Assembly: GCA_964542875.1 (NCBI GenBank)
Contig: CAZIWA010000089.1
Coordinates: 1-22,679 of the forward strand
Direction: 5' to 3'
Source of the DNA: CAZGOM01 sp964542875
Lineage (GTDB): Bacteria; Planctomycetota; Phycisphaerae; Phycisphaerales; Phycisphaeraceae
Length of the DNA stretch: 22,679 bases
Shown here: positions 7,402-14,583 of the stretch, one piece after another
Position numbering within the stretch: the first letter of the stretch is position 1
Layout of the letters: every line of letters starts with the position of its first letter
Made by a program: the position numbers and the translations under genes
The notes under the pieces: generated by a model
What the model saw: only the letters and a program-made list of their open reading frames with translations
Told to the model about the DNA's origin: nothing
The model's database searches: none

Positions 7402-8307
7402 TCAAAAAGCCGTCAGGTCCCACCGGCTGGTGTCCGCAATAAATGCCGCCCGCTCCTGAAATCCCACAATTTCCGCATGGCCATCAAAGAAGCTCACCGT
7501 GCACCCGTTCTGGTGCCGAACCGGGCTGATGCCATACAAATACCGCACCACCGGCTGGTCGCTCAGCATTCCCGCACCCCAGATCGGCGCATTCACCGTC
7601 GCGCAGTGCCAGCTCGCCCCCGCCACGCCCTCGTAGTGGCTCTCGCCTAAAAACACCTTCCGGCTCGCAGACCTCACTCGGCTGGACTTCATCCCGATCG
7701 AATAATAGTAGTTGGACCCGTTATGCAGGATCGGCCCGTTATTCACATTGATCTTGTACGAAAACTCCCGCTCCGCACCCACCCACCACCCCGCCTTACC
7801 TGAACCATCAAACCCGTTCATCCCTGCATAATCCGACGGACAGAAAAACGACGATGAAGACTGCCCGTAATACCCGCCTCCGCCCGCGTAATAATCAGGC
7901 GAATCCCGGAACCTCGGATTGGTCATGTACGCTTCCAGCAAATCCGTCCACAGCACGTTGTAAATCAAATCCGTCCCCGCGTAAGGCGAAGTCGCCCCGC
8001 CATGAAACGCCGCCCCCGCCCCGCTGATCACCAGATACCCATGCCCGGGAAAACCCGCCTTATCCGTCGCACTCAAAGGCGGCAATATCGAATCCTTATA
8101 GTCCCCCGAGTACACACCCACCCCCGGCATCGTCAATCCTCTGATGTTGTTCATGCACTGGATCAGCCTCGCCTGATCGCGCGTCTTGCTCAGCGTCGGC
8201 AGCAGCATCGCCACCAGCACTCCAATGATCGAAACCACCACCAGCAGCTCAATCAGCGAAAACCCGCCTCGCATCCCGACCCGTGCGCGTGCCGCAATAT
8301 TCATCAT
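7402..8307 (-). CDS. Prepilin-type H-X9-DG protein, paralogue 2
   Basis: 301 residues. The leader ends MRGG, followed by FSLIELLVVVSIIGVLVAML, again with Glu at +5. The C-terminal motif RHQNGCTVSFFDGH is an exact His-X9-Asp-Gly (His about 265). Shared blocks with the neighbouring paralogue include RDQARLIQCMNNIR, GAAFHGGAT, YMTNPRFRDSPDYY, GSGKAGWWVGAEREFSY and ESHYEGVAGASWH. Differences are concentrated in loops and in a short deletion before YYYSIG. AAAGGGG lies 6 nt upstream of the first of two adjacent ATG codons. The 278 bp upstream (8308-8585) contain a small GCGC-gaat-GCGC palindrome at 8331-8342 and no convincing gene or promoter. Confidence 0.92.
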   Translation of the reverse strand: MMNIAARARVGMRGGFSLIELLVVVSIIGVLVAMLLPTLSKTRDQARLIQCMNNIRGLTMPGVGVYSGDYKDSILPPLSATDKAGFPGHGYLVISGAGAAFHGGATSPYAGTDLIYNVLWTDLLEAYMTNPRFRDSPDYYAGGGGYYGQSSSSFFCPSDYAGMNGFDGSGKAGWWVGAEREFSYKINVNNGPILHNGSNYYYSIGMKSSRVRSASRKVFLGESHYEGVAGASWHCATVNAPIWGAGMLSDQPVVRYLYGISPVRHQNGCTVSFFDGHAEIVGFQERAAFIADTSRWDLTAF

Positions 8308-8585
8308 GGTTTTCCCCTTTAAAACAACAGGCGCGAATGCGCAATATCAACAAGAATAAAGCTGAAAAAAGACATCCCCCACCCAATCCTAACCAGCCTC
8401 TCACTCCCCACCAATCTAAATCGCAACCTCTGCGTTTCATAAGCCGACACATAAAATCATCCTCACACCCTGCCGCCGCCGCCCCAAAACATCGCATAAT
8501 CCAGACTCAAAACGCCAAATCCCAGCCCGCCTCCCGGCAAGCCGCCCATTCCACTTTCCACGCAGATCAACCCCCAACTCGCCGC

Positions 8586-9314
8586 TTACTTTAGCCCCGC
8601 CAACCCCTGCTGAACCCCCGCCCAGCCCGTCCCGATCTCCCCGGCCCCTCCCGGCGTCAGTGTCACCGGCCCCACATACCCCATCCCCGCAAGCGTGTTC
8701 AGCAGCGGGCCCGCCCCCGGGTATCCCTCAGTCGCGGGCCGCGCATCAATCACCAGATTCGTCAGCCTCGGCGCCGCCAGGTGCAGCCGGTCATTCATGC
8801 CTGTGCCATCTGCTTTCAGCCAATCCGGAATGCTCAGCACCACGCCATATTCCGCGCGGTTCACCCGCATCAGCACCCGCACGCTGTCCTGGATCTTTTC
8901 CATCCAGGCCCCTGCCCGGTGCCTCAGCGAAACCGGCACGCCCGCATCGTTAAACGCGCCCACCACGCCCCGCAGCACTTCGCCCGCGCGCGTATCGGCC
9001 CGCGGCGCTCCCGGCACGTCGTACCCGCCCGTGCTGGCCAGCCCAAGTTCCACCATCACATTCTGACCTTTAAGCGCACCCACCAGCGCCTTCACTTCTT
9101 CAATGCTCCTGGCCCCCTGGTTCACATCCCCGGTCGCTTCCACCGCCACCAGAGGCAGCCCCAGCGCCCGTGCCCCCGCCCGCGCCTTCTCAAACTCTTC
9201 CACGCTGCACCCGGCCAGCCGTGCATGCGCACCGGCCACCCCGCGCAGCCGCACCACACCCGCAGGCTGCGCATCCTTAAACCAATCCATCGAAATCAAA
9301 ACCGGGTGAATCAT
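8586..9314 (-). CDS. Sugar phosphate isomerase/epimerase-like TIM-barrel protein
   Basis: 242 residues, probably cytoplasmic. The stretch VPVSLRHRAGAWMEKIQDSV, followed by MRVNRAEYGVVLSIPDWLKADG, matches the late strands of the xylose-isomerase-like TIM barrel. There, typical members read YPHxGFWxExxxDAxRL and GVxFNLCHWLKxDG. The C-terminal YVGPVTLTPGGAGEIG fits the last strand. Two features look degenerate: the usual Tyr-Pro-His is RHR, and the usual Cys-His before Trp-Leu-Lys is Pro-Asp. It is shorter than most members (about 270-300), so the metal site may be altered and activity changed or lost. The ATG at 9314 has an in-frame stop a few codons upstream and no Shine-Dalgarno sequence. The N-terminus lacks a signal peptide. 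Confidence 0.7.
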   Translation of the reverse strand: MIHPVLISMDWFKDAQPAGVVRLRGVAGAHARLAGCSVEEFEKARAGARALGLPLVAVEATGDVNQGARSIEEVKALVGALKGQNVMVELGLASTGGYDVPGAPRADTRAGEVLRGVVGAFNDAGVPVSLRHRAGAWMEKIQDSVRVLMRVNRAEYGVVLSIPDWLKADGTGMNDRLHLAAPRLTNLVIDARPATEGYPGAGPLLNTLAGMGYVGPVTLTPGGAGEIGTGWAGVQQGLAGLK

Positions 9315-9470
9315 GGGCGGACATTTTACCCATCACCCCCACGCCTGCCAGAAACCTGGATCTCATCCTCTGGGTGCATCTTGATTCTCTTTATCTCAAA
9401 GGAATTACACCTTAAGCCCCCGTCAGGAATCCGACTCCAAACCCCCACCCCCCAAAACTCTTCTCTCCAG

Positions 9471-9510
9471 CTTTGCGCCTCTTCCCTTCGCGACTTCGCG
9501 GTTAAAAATC
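9471..9510 (-). repeat. AACCGCGAAG-type intergenic repeat
   Basis: On the minus strand this reads TTAACCGCGAAG, then TCGCGAAGGG, then GAGGCGCAAAG. It is a chain of related GCGAAG units of a kind common in intergenic DNA of planctomycetes and some other environmental bacteria (recalled, not searched). The frame across it is open by chance. Confidence 0.45.
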
Positions 9511-9542
9511 CGCTCTTTGGTTTCACTCTTTTCTCCAGGGTC

Positions 9543-9612
9543 AAAGCATTTGGGATATTTGCCGGCACATACACCCGGGCGCGTGAACGCGTGGGAAATC
9601 GGCAAATGCTTT
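9543..9612. repeat. Palindromic element with two alternative folds
   Basis: Outer arms AAAGCATTTG (9543-9552) and CAAATGCTTT (9603-9612) pair perfectly over 10 bp. A competing 8-bp pairing is ATTTGCCG (9557-9564) with CGGCAAAT (9600-9607). Inside lies a third hairpin: CCC, then CGCG-tgaa-CGCG, then GGG (9574-9595). It is 34 nt beyond the 3' end of the secreted coiled-coil gene and far upstream of the TIM-barrel gene. No T-tract is present on the minus strand. Confidence 0.6.
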
Positions 9613-9630
9613 TAACCCGCTCTTCCTCTG

Positions 9631-9663
9631 ACCAGACCCCAGCCCCTAGACCCCAGACCCTTT
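9631..9663 (-). repeat. GGTCTGGGGTCTAG repeat overlapping a gene end
   Basis: On the minus strand the sequence reads AAAGGGTCTGGGGTCTAG and continues GGGCTGGGGTCTGG: repeated units of a GGTCT(A/G)GGG type. A second occurrence, GAGTCTGGGGTCTAGG, is at 10946-10968 just after the rho gene. The stop codon TAG of the gene at 9646-10665 lies inside the repeat, so the repeat supplies its last residues (GSGV). Confidence 0.6.
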
Positions 9664-10665
9664 CTTGATCAACTCCGTCGGGCTCGTCAGCTTGTCCCGA
9701 TAGCTCACATCCGCGGAAATCGTCGGCGCCGACGTCGGCCCCACCTTCACCGCCATCGCTGTAAACACCCACTCCCAACCCGGTTCCCCTTCCACCACCA
9801 CGCGCACCGGCAACAGCGAGATATCCTCGATATCAATCGCCTTTTCCGTCTCGTTGTACTTCGCCACCGTCCCGCGCCAGTTGGCATTGCTGGGAACGAT
9901 CACCGCCAGCACTTTGTCCTTGGGATATTTGGCTTTCCACGCCTCCAGCACCAGCCGTTTGATCTCCTCCAGGTCCGGCGCTTTATACATCTCTTCGGGC
10001 CGTTTGAACTTCTCTTTCGTCTTGTCCCAGTATTGCTTTTGCCGCTCGGCCACACGGCCTTCCAGCGCCTTCAGGTCCGCTTCCACTTTCTTCAGCACTG
10101 GGTCTTCCGGCGCGTACACGGCCCTGGCCAGCACGCTGATGTCTTCCACTTTGTCCAGGGTCTTGCGCCCTTTATCAAAGTCCGCGGTCGCGCCTGTCTG
10201 CGCCCCTTTTTCCGTGTCTGCGTCCGCCGCCTCGATCGCTTTAGCCATCTTCTCAGGCAAATCTTTGGCGATCTCTTCTTTGCGCGCCAAAAACGCCTGC
10301 ACATGCGCCCGCACCTGGCGGATTTCATCTTTCAGCCGCCCCGCGGTTTCGTAAGGCTCCACGATCGTCCGGTTCTTAAAATCCCACCGCGTCTCGCACG
10401 TCGTGCACCACGCCAGCACATCCGGCCCATGCTCGATCATCACCGCAATCTGCACCGGAAACGTCCAGATCCGGTTCTGCGCCTTTTGATATTCCCGGAT
10501 GTACCAGTGCGTATAGCTTCGGTCTTTCCCATACCGCGCCTCTTCAGGTGAAAGCTCTTTCTCTTTTTCCTTCTCTTTGGCAAACGCAGCCGGCTCATGC
10601 CCCACGCCGGCCAGCAATCCCGCAGCGCCCACGCCAACCACCGCCAGCATCTTCAAATAACCCAT
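9646..10665 (-). CDS. Secreted charged coiled-coil protein, unknown function
   Basis: 339 residues. MGYLKMLAVVGVGAAGLLAG starts a signal peptide whose likely cleavage follows Ala-Phe-Ala, just before KEKEKEKELSPEEARYG. The mature protein is highly charged with long helical stretches (about residues 105-240). A CTTCETRWDF segment (CxxC) precedes the helices and a beta-rich C-terminal domain (about 250-339, AVIVPSNANWRGTVAKYNE) follows. I know no family for it. The frame could be extended to a TTG at 10680, but GGAGAGG lies 6 nt before the ATG at 10665, which settles the start. Its last codons and stop lie in a GGTCTGGGGTCTAG repeat, suggesting the native C-terminus was altered by repeat insertion. 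It lies downstream of rho on the same strand. Confidence 0.75.
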   Translation of the reverse strand: MGYLKMLAVVGVGAAGLLAGVGHEPAAFAKEKEKEKELSPEEARYGKDRSYTHWYIREYQKAQNRIWTFPVQIAVMIEHGPDVLAWCTTCETRWDFKNRTIVEPYETAGRLKDEIRQVRAHVQAFLARKEEIAKDLPEKMAKAIEAADADTEKGAQTGATADFDKGRKTLDKVEDISVLARAVYAPEDPVLKKVEADLKALEGRVAERQKQYWDKTKEKFKRPEEMYKAPDLEEIKRLVLEAWKAKYPKDKVLAVIVPSNANWRGTVAKYNETEKAIDIEDISLLPVRVVVEGEPGWEWVFTAMAVKVGPTSAPTISADVSYRDKLTSPTELIKKGSGV

Positions 10666-10797
10666 CGCTCGCCTCTCCAAATAAAAACCACCGCGCCAAC
10701 ACGTGCATCACAACTCCACACACTCTATCGACCCCAAACCCACCCCATGAGTTCCCCGAAACCTGCAAAGACCATTCTTCTCTTACTTCTGGGCTCT

Positions 10798-10886
10798 GTC
10801 TGAAAACTCTCTTCGCAGGGTGGCGCCGAGTCTTCGAGGCCCACCATCAAGGGCTGGATACCCATTGATTCTGCGAAGTCACAGAC
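10798..10886 (-). other. Structured three-way-junction element between rho and the secreted protein gene
   Basis: Nested complementarity covers almost every base. Outer stems are GTCTG (10798-10802) with CAGAC (10882-10886), and CTTCGCAG (10811-10818) with CTGCGAAG (10871-10878). Inside are two adjoining hairpins. One is GGTGG-c-GCC with GGC-CCACC (10819-10845). The other is ATCAAGGG with CCC-a-TTGAT (10846-10869). Only one unpaired base lies at the junction. It could be a structured RNA in the rho-to-downstream transcript or a folded mobile repeat; no open frame across it looks like a gene. The remaining gap 10887-10945 is featureless. Confidence 0.6.
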
Positions 10887-10945
10887 AAACCTCTTCCTCA
10901 CGGGTGCATCTGCTTTCTCACTCCCATCGTGTTTTTCAGACAAAG

Positions 10946-10968
10946 CCTAGACCCCAGACTCTTCTTCC
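10946..10968 (-). repeat. GGTCTAG-type repeat after rho
   Basis: On the minus strand it reads GAAGAAGAGTCTGGGGTCTAGG, sharing GTCTGGGGTCTAG with 9631-9663. It starts 2 nt after the rho stop codon. A weaker relative, GAGTCTGGTCGGAGAAG on the minus strand, is near 2165-2182. Placement right at gene ends suggests insertion where it does little harm. Confidence 0.5.
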
Positions 10969-10970
10969 AC

Positions 10971-12167
10971 TCAAGCATTCGCCGGTGAATTCGGCGCACC
11001 CGCCAGGTCCGCATTGGTCTTAAACCGGTCCAGCGCCTTAAGCAACTGCTCGATCTGCACCGGAGGCGGCATCGAAAGCAGCCGCCTTCTAAGCGCCGAC
11101 ATCGTCTCAAACTCCTGCTTCGTCAGCAGCAGATGCTCCTTGCGCGTGCCCGATTCCGCCAGGTTGATCGCCGGGAACAACCGCCGCTCCGCGATCTTCC
11201 TGTCCAGGATCAACTCCATGTTGCCCGTGCCCTTGAACTCTTCAAAAATCACCTGGTCCCCGCGCGATCCGGTATCCACCAGCGCCGAGGCGATGATCGT
11301 CAGCGAACCGCCTTCTTCAAACTTTCTCGCCGCGCCAAACAACTGCTTGGGTATCGAAAGCGCCCCGGCATCCAGGCCGCCGGAAAGCGTGCGCCCCGTA
11401 TTGGCCATCCCGGGAGCCGTGTTGAACGCACGGCCCACGCGTGTCAGCGAGTCCAGCAGCACCACCACGTCCATGCCCGCTTCAGTCAGCCGCTTGGCCC
11501 GTTCCACCGCCATGATCGCCAGCGCGCAGTGCCGCTCCGGCGTGTGGTCGTTGGAGCTCGCCAGCACCTCGCTGGGCACCGTCCTGCGAAAGTCCGTCAC
11601 TTCTTCCGGCCGCTCGTCGATCAGCAGCGCCACCACCTTCACCTTCGGGTGGTTATGCGCAATGCCCATCGCAATATCCTTCAGCAGCGTCGTCTTCCCG
11701 GCCTTCGGCGGCGAAACAATCATCGCACGCTGCCCATAACCGATCGGGCAAAACAAATCGATCAGCCGACACGCCGGCGGACACCCCGGGTACTCCAGCG
11801 TCATCCGCGGCTGTGGATCGATCGTCGTCAAATCCTCATACCGCCGACGCCTCGAAAAATCCTGAGGCGGAAGCCCGTCCACACTCACGATATTCATCAC
11901 CCGGGGCGCATTGGGCGCCACCAGAAATGCCTGGCTCTTGTTCTTCTTGCTCTGCTGTTGCTGCTGATAATTGTTCTGCTGCGTCCGCTGGTTGGGGTTC
12001 ACCGCCGCCAGCTCCACCTCGATCGTCACCCCAGGCCGCAACTGATATTGGTCGATAAGCCTTCCCGGCACCACCGGGTCCGCCGGCAGGCACAAAAGCG
12101 TCTTATCCATCGTCCGAAGACGTCCATCAGTCTTGAAACGCTCGAGAATTCCGGTTTTCAATTGCAT
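10971..12167 (-). CDS. rho: Transcription termination factor Rho, N-terminally short, Q-rich insert
   Basis: ATP-dependent RNA helicase that ends transcription; 398 residues against 419 in E. coli. The ATPase core is complete: Walker A SPPKAGKTT (152-160), IDERPEEVTDFRR with the catalytic Glu, Walker B VVVLLDSLTR (Asp239), Q-loop KGTGNMEL (312-319) and R-loop ERRLFPAIN. The N-terminus differs. It begins at TGILERF, matching about residue 53 of E. coli, so the helix bundle is absent. The RNA-binding GFGFLR motif is replaced by DGRLRT. A Gln/Asn-rich stretch (about 60-79, QRTQQNNYQQQQQ) is inserted in the cold-shock-like domain. An in-frame TAA lies 9 nt before the ATG, so no in-frame extension exists. 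Downstream interaction loops are normal, implying an active motor with altered RNA loading. A long structured leader precedes it. Confidence 0.95.
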   Translation of the reverse strand: MQLKTGILERFKTDGRLRTMDKTLLCLPADPVVPGRLIDQYQLRPGVTIEVELAAVNPNQRTQQNNYQQQQQSKKNKSQAFLVAPNAPRVMNIVSVDGLPPQDFSRRRRYEDLTTIDPQPRMTLEYPGCPPACRLIDLFCPIGYGQRAMIVSPPKAGKTTLLKDIAMGIAHNHPKVKVVALLIDERPEEVTDFRRTVPSEVLASSNDHTPERHCALAIMAVERAKRLTEAGMDVVVLLDSLTRVGRAFNTAPGMANTGRTLSGGLDAGALSIPKQLFGAARKFEEGGSLTIIASALVDTGSRGDQVIFEEFKGTGNMELILDRKIAERRLFPAINLAESGTRKEHLLLTKQEFETMSALRRRLLSMPPPVQIEQLLKALDRFKTNADLAGAPNSPANA

Positions 12168-12480
12168 TTTCGTTTAACCCTGGCGCCAACGACATCCACT
12201 AAAGAACCGTTGATGCGCTAATCGGCATAACCGCGGTCGCGGTAAAAAGGAGGCAACACCTCAGAAGGAACCCCACCGAATCTCTCGGCCGGGAAAGGCG
12301 TGCCCAAGGAACTTCACGTCCAGTTCTGCAAGACCGTTTTCTTGACGCCCCGCTCCGGCGCCTACACACCGGCTTGCATAACCTAGGAACCTCACACACC
12401 GTCTCAAACCAAATTCCCCCGGTCGCACAACACCTGATCCATCAACACACTGTGTGAGGTAAGTCCTTACCCATCATTTA
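12168..12480 (-). promoter_or_regulatory. Structured 5' leader region of rho (possible attenuator)
   Basis: About 310 bp without a gene but rich in inverted repeats, read toward rho. ACCTCACACA (12460-12451) can pair perfectly with TGTGTGAGGT (12398-12389) across 52 nt. CAAGA/TCTTG and CCGA/TCGG hairpins follow. Then GAGG-tgttg-CCTC runs into CTTTTTA (12262-12244), a short terminator-like element about 80 nt before the rho ATG. Next to it is the palindrome ACCGCG-gt-CGCGGT (12230-12243). GGTAAG-tc-CTTACC (12458-12471) marks the far end. Rho genes are autoregulated by leader termination in E. coli; the same here is inference. Confidence 0.45.
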
Positions 12481-12607
12481 TACACAACCCCTCCACGCAC
12501 GCAAGTTCATTCATCACTTCCCCACACACTCCACGCCCGAATAACCCACCCCGGGGGGGGCACTGTGCATCCTCATCCAAAGTGCTCAAGGCACGGCCCT
12601 ATGACAG

Positions 12608-12643
12608 CCAGGGTCGCAGCGCTTCTGAGCGCGCAGGCCCTGG
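12608..12643. other. Two-tier hairpin in a gene-free stretch
   Basis: Outer arms CCAGGG (12608-12613) and CCCTGG (12638-12643) enclose GCGCT-tctg-AGCGC (12619-12632). On the plus strand it is followed by TAAACATTTAAAAAC, without a T-run. It is the only clear structure in the gene-free 12481-12815 stretch, which also has a run of eight G (12553-12560). No credible reading frame was found there. Confidence 0.4.
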
Positions 12644-12815
12644 TAAACATTTAAAAACGATGCTCTGGCACGCGCCCGCGTCCATGCCGATCAACCTGTA
12701 ACGACTCAACTCTCCCTGCCCTCTTTTTGGCCTTTTCATCCTTAAACTGAACCGTATTGGGGTGAGGGCCGCCATTGAATGCGAGAATGCGCCGAATATG
12801 CCCCTCATCGGGTGC

Positions 12816-12839
12816 CATGCTCTCGTCTTCGTGCGCATG
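12816..12839. repeat. CATGCT hairpin repeat, copy 1
   Basis: Arms CATGCTC and GCGCATG (one mismatch) around the 10-base loop TCGTCTTCGT. Geometry and loop match the copies at 14584-14607 and 17395-17418. It lies about 30 nt past the 3' end of the propeller protein gene. Confidence 0.6.
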
Positions 12840-12866
12840 TCTTGCTTTCTTGCCTCGCTGTACACC

Positions 12867-14339
12867 TCATTCAAACCGATACGAATACAAATCCGCATCC
12901 TTCACCACAAAGCGCAGCCTCACCGGCTGGCCTGCCAGCTTGCTCACGCTGCCGCCCGCCCAAGTCACTTCCAGCGCGAGGCTGTCGCCCAGCACCTCCA
13001 CGCAATCGCTTTCCTTGAATCCTTCAATCGGCACTCCGTCGGGTGTTTGCACTTCCACCGCGCACCCGCCTGCCGCGCTGGTGGCGATGTTCACCACCAG
13101 CCGCTCACCGCTGAACACGATCGGCTTGGTGACAAGTTCCCCGCCGCCGCGCCCCGCGTGCAGCGACACAAACCCATCCACCCGCACCGTGTGCCGCCGA
13201 ATGAAATTCCCCGCCCCGCGCCAGTAACCCTCGATCGTGTAGATCGAAAGTTCATCAGGCGCGCCGGGCACATCGGACTTGGTTTCCAGCAGGCCCCACC
13301 CTTGATAGCAATCGCCGTACGTCCAGCTCCCCTGCGTGCGCAGCCCCGGCTTGATGAACGTCTCATCATGCCGCTTGAACGTATTGCCGTCCCGGCTGGC
13401 CATGAACTGCGTGTCCGTCACCGCGGCGCCGTAACGCTCCATCAAGCTCGCCCGGTGCTTCCGGTGCTCCGCCTCAGGCAGCCGCTCCACCGCCGTGTTC
13501 CACTTGCGCTCCACATACCGCGCCGGGAACCCGACAAACAAATGCGGCGCCCGGTAGTACGGCAGCACCTGGTTCGTGTAAAGCTGTTCCCGCAATTCCC
13601 CCGTCCCCGTATAAGCCAGCGGCTGGGGCTCGGTCCAATTCAAAAAATCCTTTGACACGCACGTCGTGATCACCCGCCAGTTCTGGGCGATATCCCGGAC
13701 ATACGCCCGATACTCCCCGCGCGACTCATCCCAGAACGCCAGGTTCTGCGAATCGAATTTCCCCTTGGTGATCACCGCCTCTTCCTGCATCAATTCCCAC
13801 TTGAACCCATCTGCGGATTTGAGTGCATACATCTTGCAGTTGGGAAAGTTGTCTGAAGCGCCCAGCGCCTTGTACTTCTCATCCGCCGGGCAGTTGGGCC
13901 GTGAATCCAAAAACGGCGCAAACCCGTGCAGCCCCTTTTTGAGTTCGCCGATCCCCATGAAAACAATATTGTTCTCCCGTGATCCATCCACCTCATACAG
14001 CCCCAGCGCAGGCCGCTCCCACGTCACCCCGTCCCGGCTTTCGGCGTAGCAGTATTTCAGCGCCCGCTCCGTCTTCTTGGGCTTGGTCCCCGGCTCTCCC
14101 TGCTGAATCTCCAGGTGCCACCCCTGGTAATACATCCGAAACACATCCCCGTCTTTGAAGTACGTCTTGTACCCCCCGCACATGTTCCCTTCCCAGGGCT
14201 TGTTGGTCTGAAATGAAATCTCCCGCATCACCGGGTTGTGCACCCGCAGCGACGCCCCGCCCCCGAGTTTCTCGATAAGCCCGTCCTCAACAAACAACTC
14301 CAGCCGTGTCCCGATCCGCGTTGCTTCGTGAGTCGTCAT
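12867..14339 (-). CDS. Beta-propeller glycosidase-like protein (GH32/GH43-like fold)
   Basis: 490 residues, no signal peptide. Repeated aromatic and Asp-Gly blocks spaced along residues 40-400 suggest a five-bladed propeller like that of glycoside hydrolase families 32, 43 and 68. Examples are YKTYFKDGDVFRMYYQGWH, YAESRDGVTWERP, YALKSADGFKWEL, DSQNLAFWDESRGEYRAYVR, TQFMASRDGNTFKRHDET and IYTIEGYWRG. A C-terminal beta domain (about 405-490) ends LRFVVKDADLYSYRFE, common in uncharacterised planctomycete relatives. I cannot assign catalytic acids or a substrate. The start at 14339 is set by GGAGG 5 nt upstream; the frame stays open for 72 more codons but these look non-coding. The gene stands alone between an AT-richer rho leader and a repeat-rich gap. 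Confidence 0.78.
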   Translation of the reverse strand: MTTHEATRIGTRLELFVEDGLIEKLGGGASLRVHNPVMREISFQTNKPWEGNMCGGYKTYFKDGDVFRMYYQGWHLEIQQGEPGTKPKKTERALKYCYAESRDGVTWERPALGLYEVDGSRENNIVFMGIGELKKGLHGFAPFLDSRPNCPADEKYKALGASDNFPNCKMYALKSADGFKWELMQEEAVITKGKFDSQNLAFWDESRGEYRAYVRDIAQNWRVITTCVSKDFLNWTEPQPLAYTGTGELREQLYTNQVLPYYRAPHLFVGFPARYVERKWNTAVERLPEAEHRKHRASLMERYGAAVTDTQFMASRDGNTFKRHDETFIKPGLRTQGSWTYGDCYQGWGLLETKSDVPGAPDELSIYTIEGYWRGAGNFIRRHTVRVDGFVSLHAGRGGGELVTKPIVFSGERLVVNIATSAAGGCAVEVQTPDGVPIEGFKESDCVEVLGDSLALEVTWAGGSVSKLAGQPVRLRFVVKDADLYSYRFE

Positions 14340-14479
14340 ATCAGCCTCCAGGAAACAAATGTTTTTCAAAGCCCGAATCCTAACAACCCCCGCCAAATGC
14401 GCACCTTCACACAGTGACATGCAATCCCAAACAATGAAACGCCGTTCCCAAACCCCCTCAACCACCGCACACCAAATAC

Positions 14480-14533
14480 GCATTAGCCCGATGTGCAAAC
14501 GAAGATATTCGGGCGTCAGCCCAACCTCCCGCT
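14480..14533 (+). repeat. Dispersed intergenic repeat, core copy C
   Basis: Matches the core of copy A: GCATTAGCCCGATGTGCAAA, then CGAAGATATTCGGGCGTCAG, then CCCAACCTCCCGCT. GCCCGA (14486-14491) and TCGGGC (14509-14514) are kept, while the second GCCCGA has become GCCCAA. The outer parts found in copies A and B are missing. It lies in the 355-bp gap 14340-14695, which otherwise holds the CATGCT hairpin and no gene. Confidence 0.75.
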
Positions 14534-14583
14534 CAACCAACAAAAACCACTCCACATCCCTTCACGCCATCTCTTGCGCGTGC

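Noticed and set aside
10725..10943. 72-codon open frame between rho and the secreted protein gene
   Set aside because: It runs through the three-way-junction element, so its codons are dictated by base pairing; no ribosome-binding site or protein-like pattern.
12168..12400. Missing N-terminal Rho domain hidden in another frame upstream
   Set aside because: An in-frame stop lies 9 nt before the ATG and no frame upstream encodes a Rho-like helix bundle; the region is full of inverted repeats instead.
12240..12480. Known ncRNA or riboswitch (6S, RNase P, SRP, tmRNA, cobalamin, TPP, FMN) in the rho leader
   Set aside because: I compared remembered conserved cores of these RNAs on both strands and found none; the 5' and 3' ends do not pair as 6S RNA requires.
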